64,000 nt of DNA from Pelomonas baiyunensis (GTDB lineage: Bacteria > Pseudomonadota > Gammaproteobacteria > Burkholderiales > Burkholderiaceae_C). Below the pieces are notes generated by a model. The model was not told where the DNA came from. It searched no databases and worked only from the letters and a program-made list of their open reading frames with translations. Of this stretch, positions 17,292 to 25,752 are shown piece by piece. The position numbers were made by a program, and so were the translations under genes. The stretch spans positions 496,001 through 560,000 of the forward strand of contig NZ_JBIGIB010000004.1 of NCBI RefSeq assembly GCF_043555935.1, given 5' to 3'. Numbering within the stretch: the first letter of the stretch is position 1; every line of letters begins with the position of its first letter.

Positions 17292-18072
17292 CCGCCGCGG
17301 GCGCGGCGTGGGCGCCGCCTCGGCGCTGACCCAGGCCGGGCCGCTCCAGGTCGCGGAAGGCCTCGAAGATCCACGAGCGCAGGCCGATCACCACGCTGTA
17401 GGGCCGCTTCTCGGACGGCGGCAGCTTTTGGTCCAGCAGGTGCTGGCGGGCGAAGTCGTCCGCCGCACGCTGCAGCCGCTCGGCCAGTTCACGCGCATGG
17501 GCCGTGCCGAACTCGCCGTGCACCAGCGTCAGCAGTTCGCCATCTCCGTCAAAGCCACCGGCAAAGAAGTCGGCCATCACCCGCTCGCGGAAGAACTGCA
17601 TCACCGGGCCCTGCGGGCGCCAGCGCAGCGTCTTGGCCACCTTGAGCTTGTAGCGGTTGTGCGGCCGCAGCTCGATCACGCCCAGCCGGTCCAACTGCGC
17701 CAGCGCCGCGACAGCGTCCGCTTCGCTGATGCGGTAGCGCGCCAGCACGTCTTCAATCGCCCAGTGGCTCAGGCAGCAAATGGCCACCAGCAGCAGCACC
17801 GGCGACGCCACCACCGCCCGCTCCTGCTCCAGGCTCAGCTCGCGCAGCGTGGGCGCCTGCGCCACCAGCCGGCCGGCCAGCTCGGCGAACTCCAGCTTCA
17901 GCACCCGGCAGATTTCATCCACGCGGGACAGCGGCATCTCACCACCCGGCGCCAGCATGCGCTTGACGCTGCTCTCCGACAGCGCCAGCGCCTCGGCCAG
18001 CTCGGCATAGCTCAGGCCCTGGGTTTTCAGCTCGGCCTTGATCAGGGCCACGAGAGATTGCGTGCTCGACAT
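17260..18072 (-). CDS. XRE-type HTH transcriptional regulator with C-terminal effector domain
   Basis: A 270-residue regulator. The N-terminal HTH (residues about 5-60) reads LIKAELKTQGLSYAELAEALALSESSVKRMLAPG, typical of XRE/Cro folds. The rest is a longer helical domain (LLVAICCLSHWAIEDVLARYRIS, ALAQLDRLGVIELRPHNRYKL, PVMQFFRERVMADFFAGGF) resembling regulators with a DUF4423-like module. Ligand and targets are unknown. The start is the ATG before SSTQSLVAL. The 3' end runs into the CPBP protease gene (32-bp overlap). Confidence 0.75.
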   Translation of the reverse strand: MSSTQSLVALIKAELKTQGLSYAELAEALALSESSVKRMLAPGGEMPLSRVDEICRVLKLEFAELAGRLVAQAPTLRELSLEQERAVVASPVLLLVAICCLSHWAIEDVLARYRISEADAVAALAQLDRLGVIELRPHNRYKLKVAKTLRWRPQGPVMQFFRERVMADFFAGGFDGDGELLTLVHGEFGTAHARELAERLQRAADDFARQHLLDQKLPPSEKRPYSVVIGLRSWIFEAFRDLERPGLGQRRGGAHAAPAAVTKTPTAPLP

Positions 18073-18196
18073 GAGGCGCGACGGTAGCGCATGGCGCTAC
18101 CCGCCGGCGCAAGCGCTGCGGCGGCCGGGGAAAAACCACGCCGCCCGGCACGGGGCTGGACACAGTCGCGGCCGTTCCTGACCCTCCGCTACCCCC

Positions 18197-19438
18197 ATGC
18201 TCAACCGACGCCACCTGCTGTGCTGCGGCGCTGCTGCCGGGCTGTTCACCGCGCTGACGGCCTCCGCTTCCCCCTCGCTCTCCGCCCTCTCGCCCGGGCG
18301 CGCCACCCGCCATGCCCCCTGGCCGCCCGAGGTGCAAGCCCTGCTCGACCGCTGCTGGGCCGACCTGGACGCCACCCAGCTGTGGGACGTGCACACCCAC
18401 CTGCTCGGCACCGGCGACTCGGGCTCCGGCTGCACCGTGAACGCCACGCTGGACCAGTGGTGGCACCCCGTGGAAATGCTGCGCAAGCGCTTCATCCTGA
18501 AGGCTGCGCACGTGGCGCCCGATGCGCCCAGCGTGGACCTCGCCTACGTGGCCCGGCTGCGCGCCCTGGCCGAAGCGTTCCCCACCGGCGCACGCTGGAT
18601 GCTGTTCGCGTTCGACCACGCCTGTGACGCGCAAGGCCAGCCCGTGCCAGCGCACACCACCTTCCACGTGCCCGACCGCTACGCCGCCCACGTGGCGGCC
18701 CAGGCACCGCAACGATTCGCCTGGGTGGCCTCCATCCACCCCCACCGGCCTGACGCACTGGCACGCCTGGACGCCGCCCTGGCCGGCGGTGCCGTGGCGC
18801 TGAAATGGCTGCCCTCCAGCATGGCGATCGACCTGCGCGACCCGCGGCTGCGGCCGTTCTACGCCCGGCTGGCCGAGGCCCGCTTGCCCGTCATCGTGCA
18901 CTGCGGCGAGGAACGGGCCGTGCCCGGGGCGCGGCGCGAAGACCTGGGCAACCCGCTGCTGGTGCGGGCGCCGCTGGAACAGGGCGTTCGGCTGGTGGTG
19001 GCGCATTGCGCGTCCCTCGGCACGGCGCTGGACCTGGACCGCCCCCGGCCGCGCCACGTGCCTGCGTTCTCGCTGTTCGCCCGGCTCATGGACGAGGGCT
19101 GGGGCGATCAGTTGATGGGTGACCTCTCGGTGGTGCTGCAAACCAACCGCCACCCGGACGTGGGCCGCACCCTGCTCACCCGGGACGACTGGCACCCCCG
19201 GCTGCTGCACGGCTCTGACTACCCGCTGCCCGGCATTGCGGCCGCTGTGCGGCTGCCCACGCTGGTGCGTGCCGGCTTGCTGGATGCGGCCGATGTGGCG
19301 CCGCTGGATGCACTGCGTGCCCGCAACCCATTGCTGTTCGACCTCGCCCTCAAACGCGTGGCGCGCTGGCGCGGCGCGACCTTTTCGCCCACGGTGTTCG
19401 CCACCCGGCCGCACTTCGAGCGGGCCTCGGTGGCATGA
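18197..19438 (+). CDS. Exported amidohydrolase-family metal-dependent hydrolase
   Basis: A 413-residue protein. The Tat-like leader MLNRRHLLCCGAAAGLFTAL ends near ASAS. The TIM-barrel amidohydrolase_2 site is well formed: His66-Thr-His68 in DVHTHLLG, Lys in VALKWLPS, His in VIVHCGEE, His in VVAHCASLG and Asp in LHGSDYPLP. It probably hydrolyses or decarboxylates a small molecule in the periplasm; the substrate is unknown. No clear ribosome binding site precedes the ATG. The YiaA-like gene follows 111 bp downstream on the same strand. Confidence 0.82.
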   Translation: MLNRRHLLCCGAAAGLFTALTASASPSLSALSPGRATRHAPWPPEVQALLDRCWADLDATQLWDVHTHLLGTGDSGSGCTVNATLDQWWHPVEMLRKRFILKAAHVAPDAPSVDLAYVARLRALAEAFPTGARWMLFAFDHACDAQGQPVPAHTTFHVPDRYAAHVAAQAPQRFAWVASIHPHRPDALARLDAALAGGAVALKWLPSSMAIDLRDPRLRPFYARLAEARLPVIVHCGEERAVPGARREDLGNPLLVRAPLEQGVRLVVAHCASLGTALDLDRPRPRHVPAFSLFARLMDEGWGDQLMGDLSVVLQTNRHPDVGRTLLTRDDWHPRLLHGSDYPLPGIAAAVRLPTLVRAGLLDAADVAPLDALRARNPLLFDLALKRVARWRGATFSPTVFATRPHFERASVA

Positions 19439-19549
19439 CACGCTACCCTTGGGCGCTTGCGGTGGGCCTGGGCACCATTCCCGATGCAGCCCGCCGCCAC
19501 TTGCCGCACCATCGCGGCCATTCCTTCAACCCCAGAGAGAGTTCAGTCC

Positions 19550-19996
19550 ATGTCCACCCGCTTTGTCATGCAACGCGACACCCACGCTTGGCGCATCCAG
19601 GTCTGGAGCGCCTTCGTCCTGGCCCTGCTGGCCTGCGCCTGGGGTGTGTTCGGCGCACCGGGGCAAGACCTGGACCGCGCCTTCCTGGCCATCGGCCTGA
19701 TCTTTTCGGTGTTCTCGTGCTTTGCCGTGGCCAAGACGCAGCGCGACAACCGCGACGGTCAGGTCGACACACAAGGCTGGGTGATGATGGTCTGGATCGC
19801 GCTGGCCGCCGCCCTGGCGCTCACGGCCTGGGGGCTGTGGCGCATGGAGATGGACGCCTGGATCAAGCGCTACCTGGCGGTGTCCTGGCTGTTCCTGGTG
19901 TCCACCACGTTCACGCTGGCCAAGACGCTGCGCGACCGCCACGAAGCCGACCTGCTGGAACAAAGCAGCAACCGCACGGGCGACGCGACGGCCTGA
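19550..19996 (+). CDS. YiaA/YiaB family inner-membrane protein
   Basis: A 148-residue protein with four hydrophobic helices arranged as two repeats: AWRIQVWSAFVLALLACAWG with AFLAIGLIFSVFSCFAVAKTQRD, then GWVMMVWIALAAALALTAWG with YLAVSWLFLVSTTFTLAKTLRD. The duplicated ending A-K-T-x-R-D is the mark of the YiaAB two-helix domain. Function is unknown. The start at MSTRFVMQRD is preceded by AGAGAG at a workable distance. Confidence 0.82.
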   Translation: MSTRFVMQRDTHAWRIQVWSAFVLALLACAWGVFGAPGQDLDRAFLAIGLIFSVFSCFAVAKTQRDNRDGQVDTQGWVMMVWIALAAALALTAWGLWRMEMDAWIKRYLAVSWLFLVSTTFTLAKTLRDRHEADLLEQSSNRTGDATA

Positions 19997-20073
19997 CGCA
20001 GCAGCCGGGCGGGCGGGGCGAGGTGATTCGCCCCTTCACGTTCAGTCGCGCTCAGTCGCCACTCACCCGCGCG

Positions 20074-20856
20074 TCACTCGCGCGATTTCTGGTCCAGAAA
20101 GCGCTGCTGCCGCAGCAGCGCCTCGGCCGCATCCGCTTCAGCCGGCGCCAGGCGACGCTGCACGCCATCGCGCAGCGCGGCCAGCTGTTGCACCAGCGCG
20201 GCATGCGCGGTGGGTTCACCCGGCGCCAGCGCTTCGCCACGCCGCGCCGCCGGAATGGCCAGGTAGGCCTCCAGCGTGTCGGGCAGGTAGCGCACCACGC
20301 ACTGGTGCAGGTAGGCCTGGTCGGCCATGGCCAGCCGCGCCACCGTCTCGCGGTGGTGCAGCCGAGCCAGGTCTTGCTTCAGCGCCTGCACCGAGGAGGC
20401 CGCTTCGTCCGGCAGGGCGGGCGCGGCGCGCGCGAGCAGCGCATCCAGCGCCGCCAGGTCTTGCGCCGGCACCGCCGGGGCCAACGCCCCCGCAACACCG
20501 CCTGCGGGCCGGCGCCACAGGCTGCGCGCCACCCAGCCGAGGCTCACCGAGCCCACCAGCACCAGCACGCCCACCGCCACCGGCTGGCCCACGAACAGCG
20601 CCCCCGACAACGACACCACGCCCACGCCCGCCTGCACCCGCGCGGCCAGCGGCAGCGGCGCGCGCGGCACGGCTGGCGTGGCCCCATCGGCCAGGGGACG
20701 CCCCAATTCCACCCGCGCGCGCAGCTGCTGCTGGCGCTGTTGCACCGCGGCCGACGGTGGCTGCGCACCCGCAGGCAGCACCGGCCGGGTGCGGCGGTTC
20801 ACCGGCTGGGAACCCACCACCAGGCGCGAGGGGGTGTCGGGGTCAGGAGCGGACAT
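20074..20856 (-). CDS. Membrane protein of unknown function
   Basis: A 260-residue protein. Residues 1-70 are polar, Pro/Gln-rich and presumably cytoplasmic. Two hydrophobic helices at about 72-108 (LAARVQAGVGVVSLSGALFVGQPVAVGVLVLVGSVSLGWVA, read in parts) anchor it. The C-terminal half is helical with conserved-looking QCVVRYLPDTLEAYLAIPAARRGEALAPGEPT and ends in RQQRFLDQKSRE. The Tyr-Leu-Pro-Asp-Thr-Leu-x-Ala-Tyr-Leu string recurs in hypothetical proteins of Burkholderiales, but I do not know its function. It stands alone between two opposite-strand genes. Confidence 0.6.
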   Translation of the reverse strand: MSAPDPDTPSRLVVGSQPVNRRTRPVLPAGAQPPSAAVQQRQQQLRARVELGRPLADGATPAVPRAPLPLAARVQAGVGVVSLSGALFVGQPVAVGVLVLVGSVSLGWVARSLWRRPAGGVAGALAPAVPAQDLAALDALLARAAPALPDEAASSVQALKQDLARLHHRETVARLAMADQAYLHQCVVRYLPDTLEAYLAIPAARRGEALAPGEPTAHAALVQQLAALRDGVQRRLAPAEADAAEALLRQQRFLDQKSRE

Positions 20857-21075
20857 GCAAGGCGCGTTCAGGGGTGTTCAGAGGCGCCACGGGCGGGGCG
20901 CAAGGTGGAGACAACAGGGCCATGGGGGCGGCCGGAGCGGCATCCTAACCAGCGCGCCGGTGTCATGCCGCGCTACCGGCCGGGGCTTGGTGCGCGCCTG
21001 GGCCACTCGGCACGCCACGGCCGCGCGGGTTCCCGCAACATCGCCGCCGTCTTCACTGCAGGTTCACACCTCACC
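20857..21075. other. Divergent intergenic region, 219 bp
   Basis: This lies between the minus-strand membrane protein and the plus-strand operon that starts at 21076, so it should hold promoters for both. It is GC-rich, with no clear -35/-10 pair, hairpin or long repeat that I can defend. Only a short imperfect duplication (GTTCAGGGGTGTTCAGAGG) near 20870 stands out. Confidence 0.4.
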
Positions 21076-21567
21076 ATGACACCTCTTGCATTCCGCACCC
21101 GCCACGTCCGGTCCCTGGCGCAGGCCCTCACGCCGGCCCTCGCGAGCCTGACCCTGGCGGCCGCCCTGCACACGCCGGCCCAGGCGCACGGCAACCTGTC
21201 GGAGACCAGCGTGGCGCTGTCGGCCGCGCCGCTGGTGCTGTCGGTGGGCGCCGTCAGTGCCACCGGCGTGGCGCTCAGCACCGTGCCCGTGGGCCTGCTG
21301 TCGGCCGGCGCGGGCCTGGTGGTCGTGAGCGTGACGGCCGTGGGCAGCGCCACCGTGTGGGTGCTGGAGCGGGTGTCAGACGGCGCACGCCTGAGCCTGC
21401 GCGTGGCCGGCAAGATGGCCGAGGGCCTGCTGGTGTCGGCCGGCACGGCCGTGACGGTGTCGGTCATCGGCGCGGGCACGGTGCTGTCGGCCGCCGGCCG
21501 GGTGGTGGCCGTCATCCCCACCGAGGTCGGCCGCGCGCTGTTGCACCACGAGCAGGTGACGCGTTGA
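21076..21567 (+). CDS. Exported Ala/Val/Gly-rich hydrophobic protein, unknown
   Basis: A 163-residue protein with a signal peptide (SLTLAAALHTPAQAHG). The rest is a strikingly regular run of small hydrophobic and Ser/Thr residues: VALSAAPLVLSVGAVSATGVALS, VVVSVTAVGSATVWVLERVSDGARLSL and LVSAGTAVTVSVIGAGTVLSAAG. It may be several short membrane helices or strands. No domain is recognised. It is the first gene of the tightly packed run that continues to 27215, and its TGA overlaps the TTG start of the DUF2145 gene by four bases, implying translational coupling. Confidence 0.6.
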   Translation: MTPLAFRTRHVRSLAQALTPALASLTLAAALHTPAQAHGNLSETSVALSAAPLVLSVGAVSATGVALSTVPVGLLSAGAGLVVVSVTAVGSATVWVLERVSDGARLSLRVAGKMAEGLLVSAGTAVTVSVIGAGTVLSAAGRVVAVIPTEVGRALLHHEQVTR

Positions 21568-22346
21568 GGGCCGCACTGCCCATGCTGGTGCTGGCGCTGA
21601 TGTTGGCGGTGGCCCGCCAAGCCCACGCCGGCCGCACCTGCGAGGAAACCCCGCCCACCACGCAGCAGGTGGAGCAGGGCCTGAACCTGGCCCAGGCCAC
21701 CGCCCGGGCGCTGGACGCCAGCGGCGCCGACGTGGTGCTGCTGACCCGCGCAGGGCAAGACCTCTCCAAGTACGGGCTGCGCTGGTCGCACCTTGGCTTT
21801 GCGTACCGCGACGGCAACGTGTGGCGCGTGATGCACAAGCTCAACCAATGCGGCACCGACCACGCCGCGCTGTTCCGCCAGGGGCTGGGCGAGTTCTTTC
21901 TGGACAACCCGTTCCGCTACGAAGCCGCGTTCGTGGTGCTCCAGCCGGAGCTGCAGCAGGCACTGCTGCCGGTGCTGACCGACAACACCCGCGTGGCCCG
22001 CTTCAACGAGCGGCGCTACAGCATGGTGGCCTACGCCTTCGGCACGAAGTACCAGCAAAGCAACCAGTGGGCGCTGGAAACCCTGGTGGGGGCGGCGGCA
22101 CCCGGCGTGGTGAGCCGCCGCGCGGCGCAAGACTGGCTGCAAGCCGAGGGCTACCAGCCGACCGACCTGCACCTGTCCACGCTCACCCGCTTGGGTGGGC
22201 GCATCACCCGCGCCAACATCGCTTTCGACGATCATCCGAGCGCGCGTCGATTCAGCAGTCACATCGACACGGTCACCGTCGACTCCATGTTCCACTGGCT
22301 GCAGCGCCGAGGTTTGGCGCAGCCTCCTCAAACCGTCCAGCCCTGA
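21564..22346 (+). CDS. DUF2145 family exported protein
   Basis: A 260-residue protein if translation starts at the TTG at 21564. That start gives a proper signal peptide (M-R-A-A-L-P then LVLALMLAVARQAHA) and the TTGA overlap seen elsewhere in this run; the later ATG at 21582 would lack the positive n-region. Motifs include YGLRWSHLGFAYRDG, NQCGTDHAALFRQGLGEFFLDNPFRYEAAFVVL and VAYAFGTKYQQSNQWALETL, which resemble DUF2145. That family looks like a distant NlpC/P60-type fold (a possible catalytic His in SHLGF), but activity is unproven. The LplT-PlsC gene starts seven bases after the stop. Confidence 0.72.
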   Translation: MRAALPMLVLALMLAVARQAHAGRTCEETPPTTQQVEQGLNLAQATARALDASGADVVLLTRAGQDLSKYGLRWSHLGFAYRDGNVWRVMHKLNQCGTDHAALFRQGLGEFFLDNPFRYEAAFVVLQPELQQALLPVLTDNTRVARFNERRYSMVAYAFGTKYQQSNQWALETLVGAAAPGVVSRRAAQDWLQAEGYQPTDLHLSTLTRLGGRITRANIAFDDHPSARRFSSHIDTVTVDSMFHWLQRRGLAQPPQTVQP

Positions 22347-22353
22347 ACCCTCG

Positions 22354-24252
22354 ATGAGCCACGAGCATCCCAACCAGTTCGCCCTGCTCAAGCAACGCCG
22401 CTTCGCGCCCTTCTTCTGGACGCAGTTCCTCGGCGCGGCGAACGACAACGTCTTCAAGTTCGCCTTCACGCTGATGGTCACCTACCAGCTGCAGCTGAGC
22501 TGGCTGGACCCCAAGATGGCGGGCCTGGTGATCGGGGCGCTGTTCATCCTGCCCTACGTGCTGTTCTCGGCCACCAGCGGCCAGCTGGCCGACAAGCACG
22601 ACAAGGCCCGGCTGATGCAGCTGGTGAAAAGCCTGGAGATCGCCATCATGGCCATCGCCGGCTGGGGCTTCTGGACGACGAACGTGCCGGCCCTGCTGGG
22701 CTGCGTGTTCCTGATGGGCTTGCACTCCACGCTGTTCGGCCCGGTGAAGTACGCCTACATGCCGCAGCAGCTCAGCGAGCGCGAGCTGACCGGCGGCAAT
22801 GGCATGGTGGAAATGGGCACGTTCGTCGCCATCCTGCTGGGCCAGCTGCTGGGCGGCGTGCTGGTGGACCAACCTGGCGTGGGCCCGCAGCACGTGGCCA
22901 TCGCCTGCGGGGTGCTGGCGGTGCTGGGCCGCGTCACGGCGCAGGCGATTCCCGCCAGCCCGTCCACCGACCCCAACCTCGTCATCAACTGGAACCCCAT
23001 CACCGAAACCTGGCGCAACCTCAAGCTCGCGCATGAGGGCCTGGCGGTGTTCCGCTCGCTGCTGGGCATCTCGTGGATGTGGTTCTTCGGCGCGGTGTTC
23101 CTCAGCAACTTCCCGGCGTTCGCCAAGGAGGTGCTGCACGGCAGCCCGCAGGTGGCCTCGCTGCTGCTGGCGGTGTTCTCCATCGGCATCGGCATCGGCT
23201 CGCTGCTTTGCGAGATGCTGTCCAAGCGCCATGTGGAAATCGGCCTGGTGCCGCTGGGTGCGATTGGCATGAGCGTGTTCGCCATCGACCTCTACTTCGC
23301 GTCCACCGGCCTGCCCGCGGCCGAGCCCTACAGCGTGAGCGCCTTCCTGGCCGTGACCGCCCACTGGCGCGTGCTGGCCGACCTGACGCTGCTGGCGCTG
23401 TTCGCGGGCCTGTACAGCGTGCCCATGTACGCCCTCATCCAGCTGCGTGCCCAGCCCAGCCACCGCGCCCGCATCATCGCGGCCAACAACATCCTGAACG
23501 CGGTGTTCATGATCGCCAGCTCGGTGATCGCCGGCGCGCTGCTGGGCGCGGGCCTGACCATTCCGCAGGTGTTCCTGGCGGTGGGCATTGCCAACGCGGT
23601 GGTGGCGTTCTACATCTTCCTCATCGTGCCGGAGTACCTGCTGCGCTTCGTGGCCTTCGTGCTGACGCGCCTGGTGTACCGCTTCAAGATCGTGAATGAC
23701 GAGCGCATTCCGACCACGGGTGCCGCCGTGCTGGTGTGCAACCACGTGAGCTTTGTCGACGCCGTGCTGCTGATGGCCGCCAGCCCCCGGCCCATCCGCT
23801 TCCTGATGGACCACCAGATCTTCAAGATCCCGGTGCTGGGCTGGATGTTCAAGCTGGCCAAGGCGATTCCCATTGCCCCGGCCAAGACCGACCCAGCCAC
23901 GTATGAGGCCGCCTTCACCGCCGCGCGTGCGGTGCTGGACGACGGCGAGCTGATCTGCATCTTCCCCGAAGGCGGCCTCACCCGGGACGGCACGCTGCAG
24001 CCCTTCAAGGGCGGCGTGATGAAGCTGGTGGAAGGCCGGCCGGATCTGCCCGTCATCCCGATGGCGCTGGGCAATCTGTGGGGCAGCTTTTTCTCGCGCG
24101 TGGAAGGCGGCCAGGCGATGGTGAAGCCGCTGCGGCGCGGCGTGTGGAGCCCGGTGAGCCTGACGGTGGGCGCGCCGATGAAGGCGGCCGAGGTGACGCC
24201 GGACGGGCTGCGCACGCACGTGGCCGGGCTGCTCGACGCACGCGCCCCGTGA
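22354..24252 (+). CDS. LplT-like MFS transporter fused to PlsC acyltransferase
   Basis: A 632-residue two-domain membrane protein. Residues about 1-420 form a 12-helix major facilitator module of the LplT lysophospholipid-flippase type (RFAPFFWTQFLGAANDNVFKFAF near the start is diagnostic). Residues about 435-620 form a PlsC/LPLAT acyltransferase with the His-x4-Asp catalytic motif NHVSFVD (His464, Asp469) and FPEGGLTRDG. Together they would flip lysophospholipid inward and re-acylate it. Unlike E. coli Aas it has no acyl-ACP synthetase domain. Its TGA overlaps the GTG start of the next gene. It is the lipid-handling anchor of the operon. Confidence 0.9.
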   Translation: MSHEHPNQFALLKQRRFAPFFWTQFLGAANDNVFKFAFTLMVTYQLQLSWLDPKMAGLVIGALFILPYVLFSATSGQLADKHDKARLMQLVKSLEIAIMAIAGWGFWTTNVPALLGCVFLMGLHSTLFGPVKYAYMPQQLSERELTGGNGMVEMGTFVAILLGQLLGGVLVDQPGVGPQHVAIACGVLAVLGRVTAQAIPASPSTDPNLVINWNPITETWRNLKLAHEGLAVFRSLLGISWMWFFGAVFLSNFPAFAKEVLHGSPQVASLLLAVFSIGIGIGSLLCEMLSKRHVEIGLVPLGAIGMSVFAIDLYFASTGLPAAEPYSVSAFLAVTAHWRVLADLTLLALFAGLYSVPMYALIQLRAQPSHRARIIAANNILNAVFMIASSVIAGALLGAGLTIPQVFLAVGIANAVVAFYIFLIVPEYLLRFVAFVLTRLVYRFKIVNDERIPTTGAAVLVCNHVSFVDAVLLMAASPRPIRFLMDHQIFKIPVLGWMFKLAKAIPIAPAKTDPATYEAAFTAARAVLDDGELICIFPEGGLTRDGTLQPFKGGVMKLVEGRPDLPVIPMALGNLWGSFFSRVEGGQAMVKPLRRGVWSPVSLTVGAPMKAAEVTPDGLRTHVAGLLDARAP

Positions 24253-24506
24253 ACACCCTGGTTCGCGCTCTGCTCGTGATTGCGCTGTTGATCGGCGTCC
24301 TGGGCTTTGGGGCGATCGGGCTTTGCGGCGGTGGCTACACCTTGATGGCCGTGGTTGGTTTACTGACGGAGGGCAATGCCGGCATCGCCTCGCTCCTCGT
24401 GCTGTCGGTGCCCTGCGGGCTGGGCGGATTTTTGATGGTCCGGCTGTGCGCAAAGCAAATCAACACGCTGCTCCGCCGAGGCCCAGCGCACGGCGACGCG
24501 CCATGA
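24249..24506 (+). CDS. Small two-helix membrane protein, tandem copy 1
   Basis: An 85-residue protein starting at GTG, which overlaps the preceding TGA (GTGA). There are two hydrophobic helices at about 5-37 and 43-62, with the motif GFGAIGLCGGGYTLM, then a basic tail (KQINTLLRRG). The following gene encodes the similar GFGAAGLCGAAFTVM, so these are paralogs. No domain is recognised. The stop overlaps the next ATG (ATGA). Confidence 0.72.
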   Translation: MNTLVRALLVIALLIGVLGFGAIGLCGGGYTLMAVVGLLTEGNAGIASLLVLSVPCGLGGFLMVRLCAKQINTLLRRGPAHGDAP

Positions 24507-24775
24507 CCCCCACGACACGCCGCCAAGCTTGGCGCCTCCTCGCCGCGGTGCTCCTGGCGGTGGCCACGCTGGGCTTCGGCGCTGCCGGCCTGTGCGGCGC
24601 AGCGTTCACCGTGATGTCGCTGCCCGACGCGTTTTCCCACCGCCCCGAGAACTACGCCGGTGCGGCCCTCGTCATCGCCGTGCCCAGCCTGTTGATCGGC
24701 GGTGGGCTGGCTTGGATCTGTGGGCGGGCGTTCTGGCGCAGCGCACACCGGCGGCCTGAAGACGACAAGGTTTGA
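24503..24775 (+). CDS. Small two-helix membrane protein, tandem copy 2
   Basis: A 90-residue protein with a basic N-terminus (TTRRQAWR) and two hydrophobic helices at about 12-37 and 52-72. The first carries GFGAAGLCGAAFTVMSLP, aligned with copy 1. The loop (DAFSHRPENY) is polar. It starts with an ATGA overlap on copy 1 and ends seven bases before copy 3. Function is unknown, and the duplication suggests components of a hetero-oligomeric membrane unit. Confidence 0.72.
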   Translation: MTPTTRRQAWRLLAAVLLAVATLGFGAAGLCGAAFTVMSLPDAFSHRPENYAGAALVIAVPSLLIGGGLAWICGRAFWRSAHRRPEDDKV

Positions 24776-24782
24776 ACCCGAC

Positions 24783-25037
24783 ATGGCATTTCTGCGCACG
24801 GCCTACAAGGGGCTGCTGACCCTTTGGCTTGTCCTGCTGGCGCTGGGCAGTGGTTCACTGGGCCTGTGTGCCTTCCGTGGGCTTCAATCCATGAAAGACG
24901 CGCCCGCCGTCTTCCTGGTTTTCTTCGCCATCGGCTTGCTGCTCGCGCTGGGCGGGCTGTATGGCGTCGTGATTCGCCTGCGCAAGCTCTGGCTCGTGGC
25001 CGAACCTGCCTCCCACTCGAGCACCGATGACGCTTGA
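24783..25037 (+). CDS. Small two-helix membrane protein, tandem copy 3
   Basis: An 84-residue protein with helices at about 10-30 (LLTLWLVLLALGSGSLGLCAF) and 40-64 (APAVFLVFFAIGLLLALGGLYGVV), followed by a basic stretch. The G-x-G-S-L-G-L-C segment aligns with copies 1 and 2, though it is more diverged. Its end overlaps the start of the Lgt-like gene by 11 bp. No known domain. Confidence 0.7.
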   Translation: MAFLRTAYKGLLTLWLVLLALGSGSLGLCAFRGLQSMKDAPAVFLVFFAIGLLLALGGLYGVVIRLRKLWLVAEPASHSSTDDA

Positions 25038-25752
25038 CCCAGACACCGCAGCCTGGGTGCACTCGTTTTTTGCCTGGGCCGGCATGGCGCTGGGTGCAGC
25101 CCTGTGGCGCGCCACACTCAAGCGCCAACCCACAGGCGGCGCGCTCGCACCCGGCAACTTCGCGGTGCTCGTGGGCCTGCTGCTGGGCGCGGCACTGGGC
25201 AACAAGGCGGTCTTCCTGATCGAGCGGCCCGACGTGGCCCTGGCGATGTGGCAAGGCCAGCCCGTGTGGCCCGGCCAGAGCATCGTCGGCGGCCTGCTGG
25301 GCGGGCTGATCGGCGTGGAGATCGCCAAGGCCCTCACGGGCCAGACCCGCAGCACCGGCGACGCGATGGTGTGGCCCATCGCGGTGGGCCTTTCCATCGG
25401 CCGCGTCGGCTGCTTCCTCGCCGGCCTGCATGACGACACCTACGGCCTGCCGACCTCTGCCCCGTGGGGCGTGGACTTTGGCGACGGCCTGCCGCGCCAC
25501 CCCACGCAGCTGTACGAGATCGCCGTCGTGCTGCCGCTCGGCCGGGCCTTGCACCGCGCGCGCTTCGCCACGCCGGGCGCGGCGTTCAAGGTGTTCTTGA
25601 GCAGCTACCTCGCCTGGCGATTGGCCATCGAATGCTTGAAGCCTGTGCCCGTGGCCTGGCCGCTGGGCCTGTCGGGCATCCAGTGGACCTGCCTCGTGGC
25701 CCTGGCTGTCTATCTGCCCCTCACGCTGCGCGCGCTGCGCAGGCCTGCATGA
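25027..25752 (+). CDS. Prolipoprotein diacylglyceryl transferase (Lgt)-like membrane protein
   Basis: A 241-residue polytopic protein. The core resembles Lgt, which moves diacylglyceryl from phosphatidylglycerol to lipoprotein cysteine. It has VGLSIGRVGCFLAGLHDDTYGLPT (corresponding to the Lgt IGNFING-type signature, but with Arg-Val-Gly-Cys in place of Asn-Phe-Ile-Asn) and RHPTQLYE, which matches the Lgt RHPSQLYE string. The signature divergence and short length suggest a paralog with a different acceptor, not the housekeeping Lgt. It overlaps both neighbours, and the ATGA overlap couples it to the radical SAM gene. A lipid-directed role is inferred. Confidence 0.78.
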   Translation: MTLDPDTAAWVHSFFAWAGMALGAALWRATLKRQPTGGALAPGNFAVLVGLLLGAALGNKAVFLIERPDVALAMWQGQPVWPGQSIVGGLLGGLIGVEIAKALTGQTRSTGDAMVWPIAVGLSIGRVGCFLAGLHDDTYGLPTSAPWGVDFGDGLPRHPTQLYEIAVVLPLGRALHRARFATPGAAFKVFLSSYLAWRLAIECLKPVPVAWPLGLSGIQWTCLVALAVYLPLTLRALRRPA

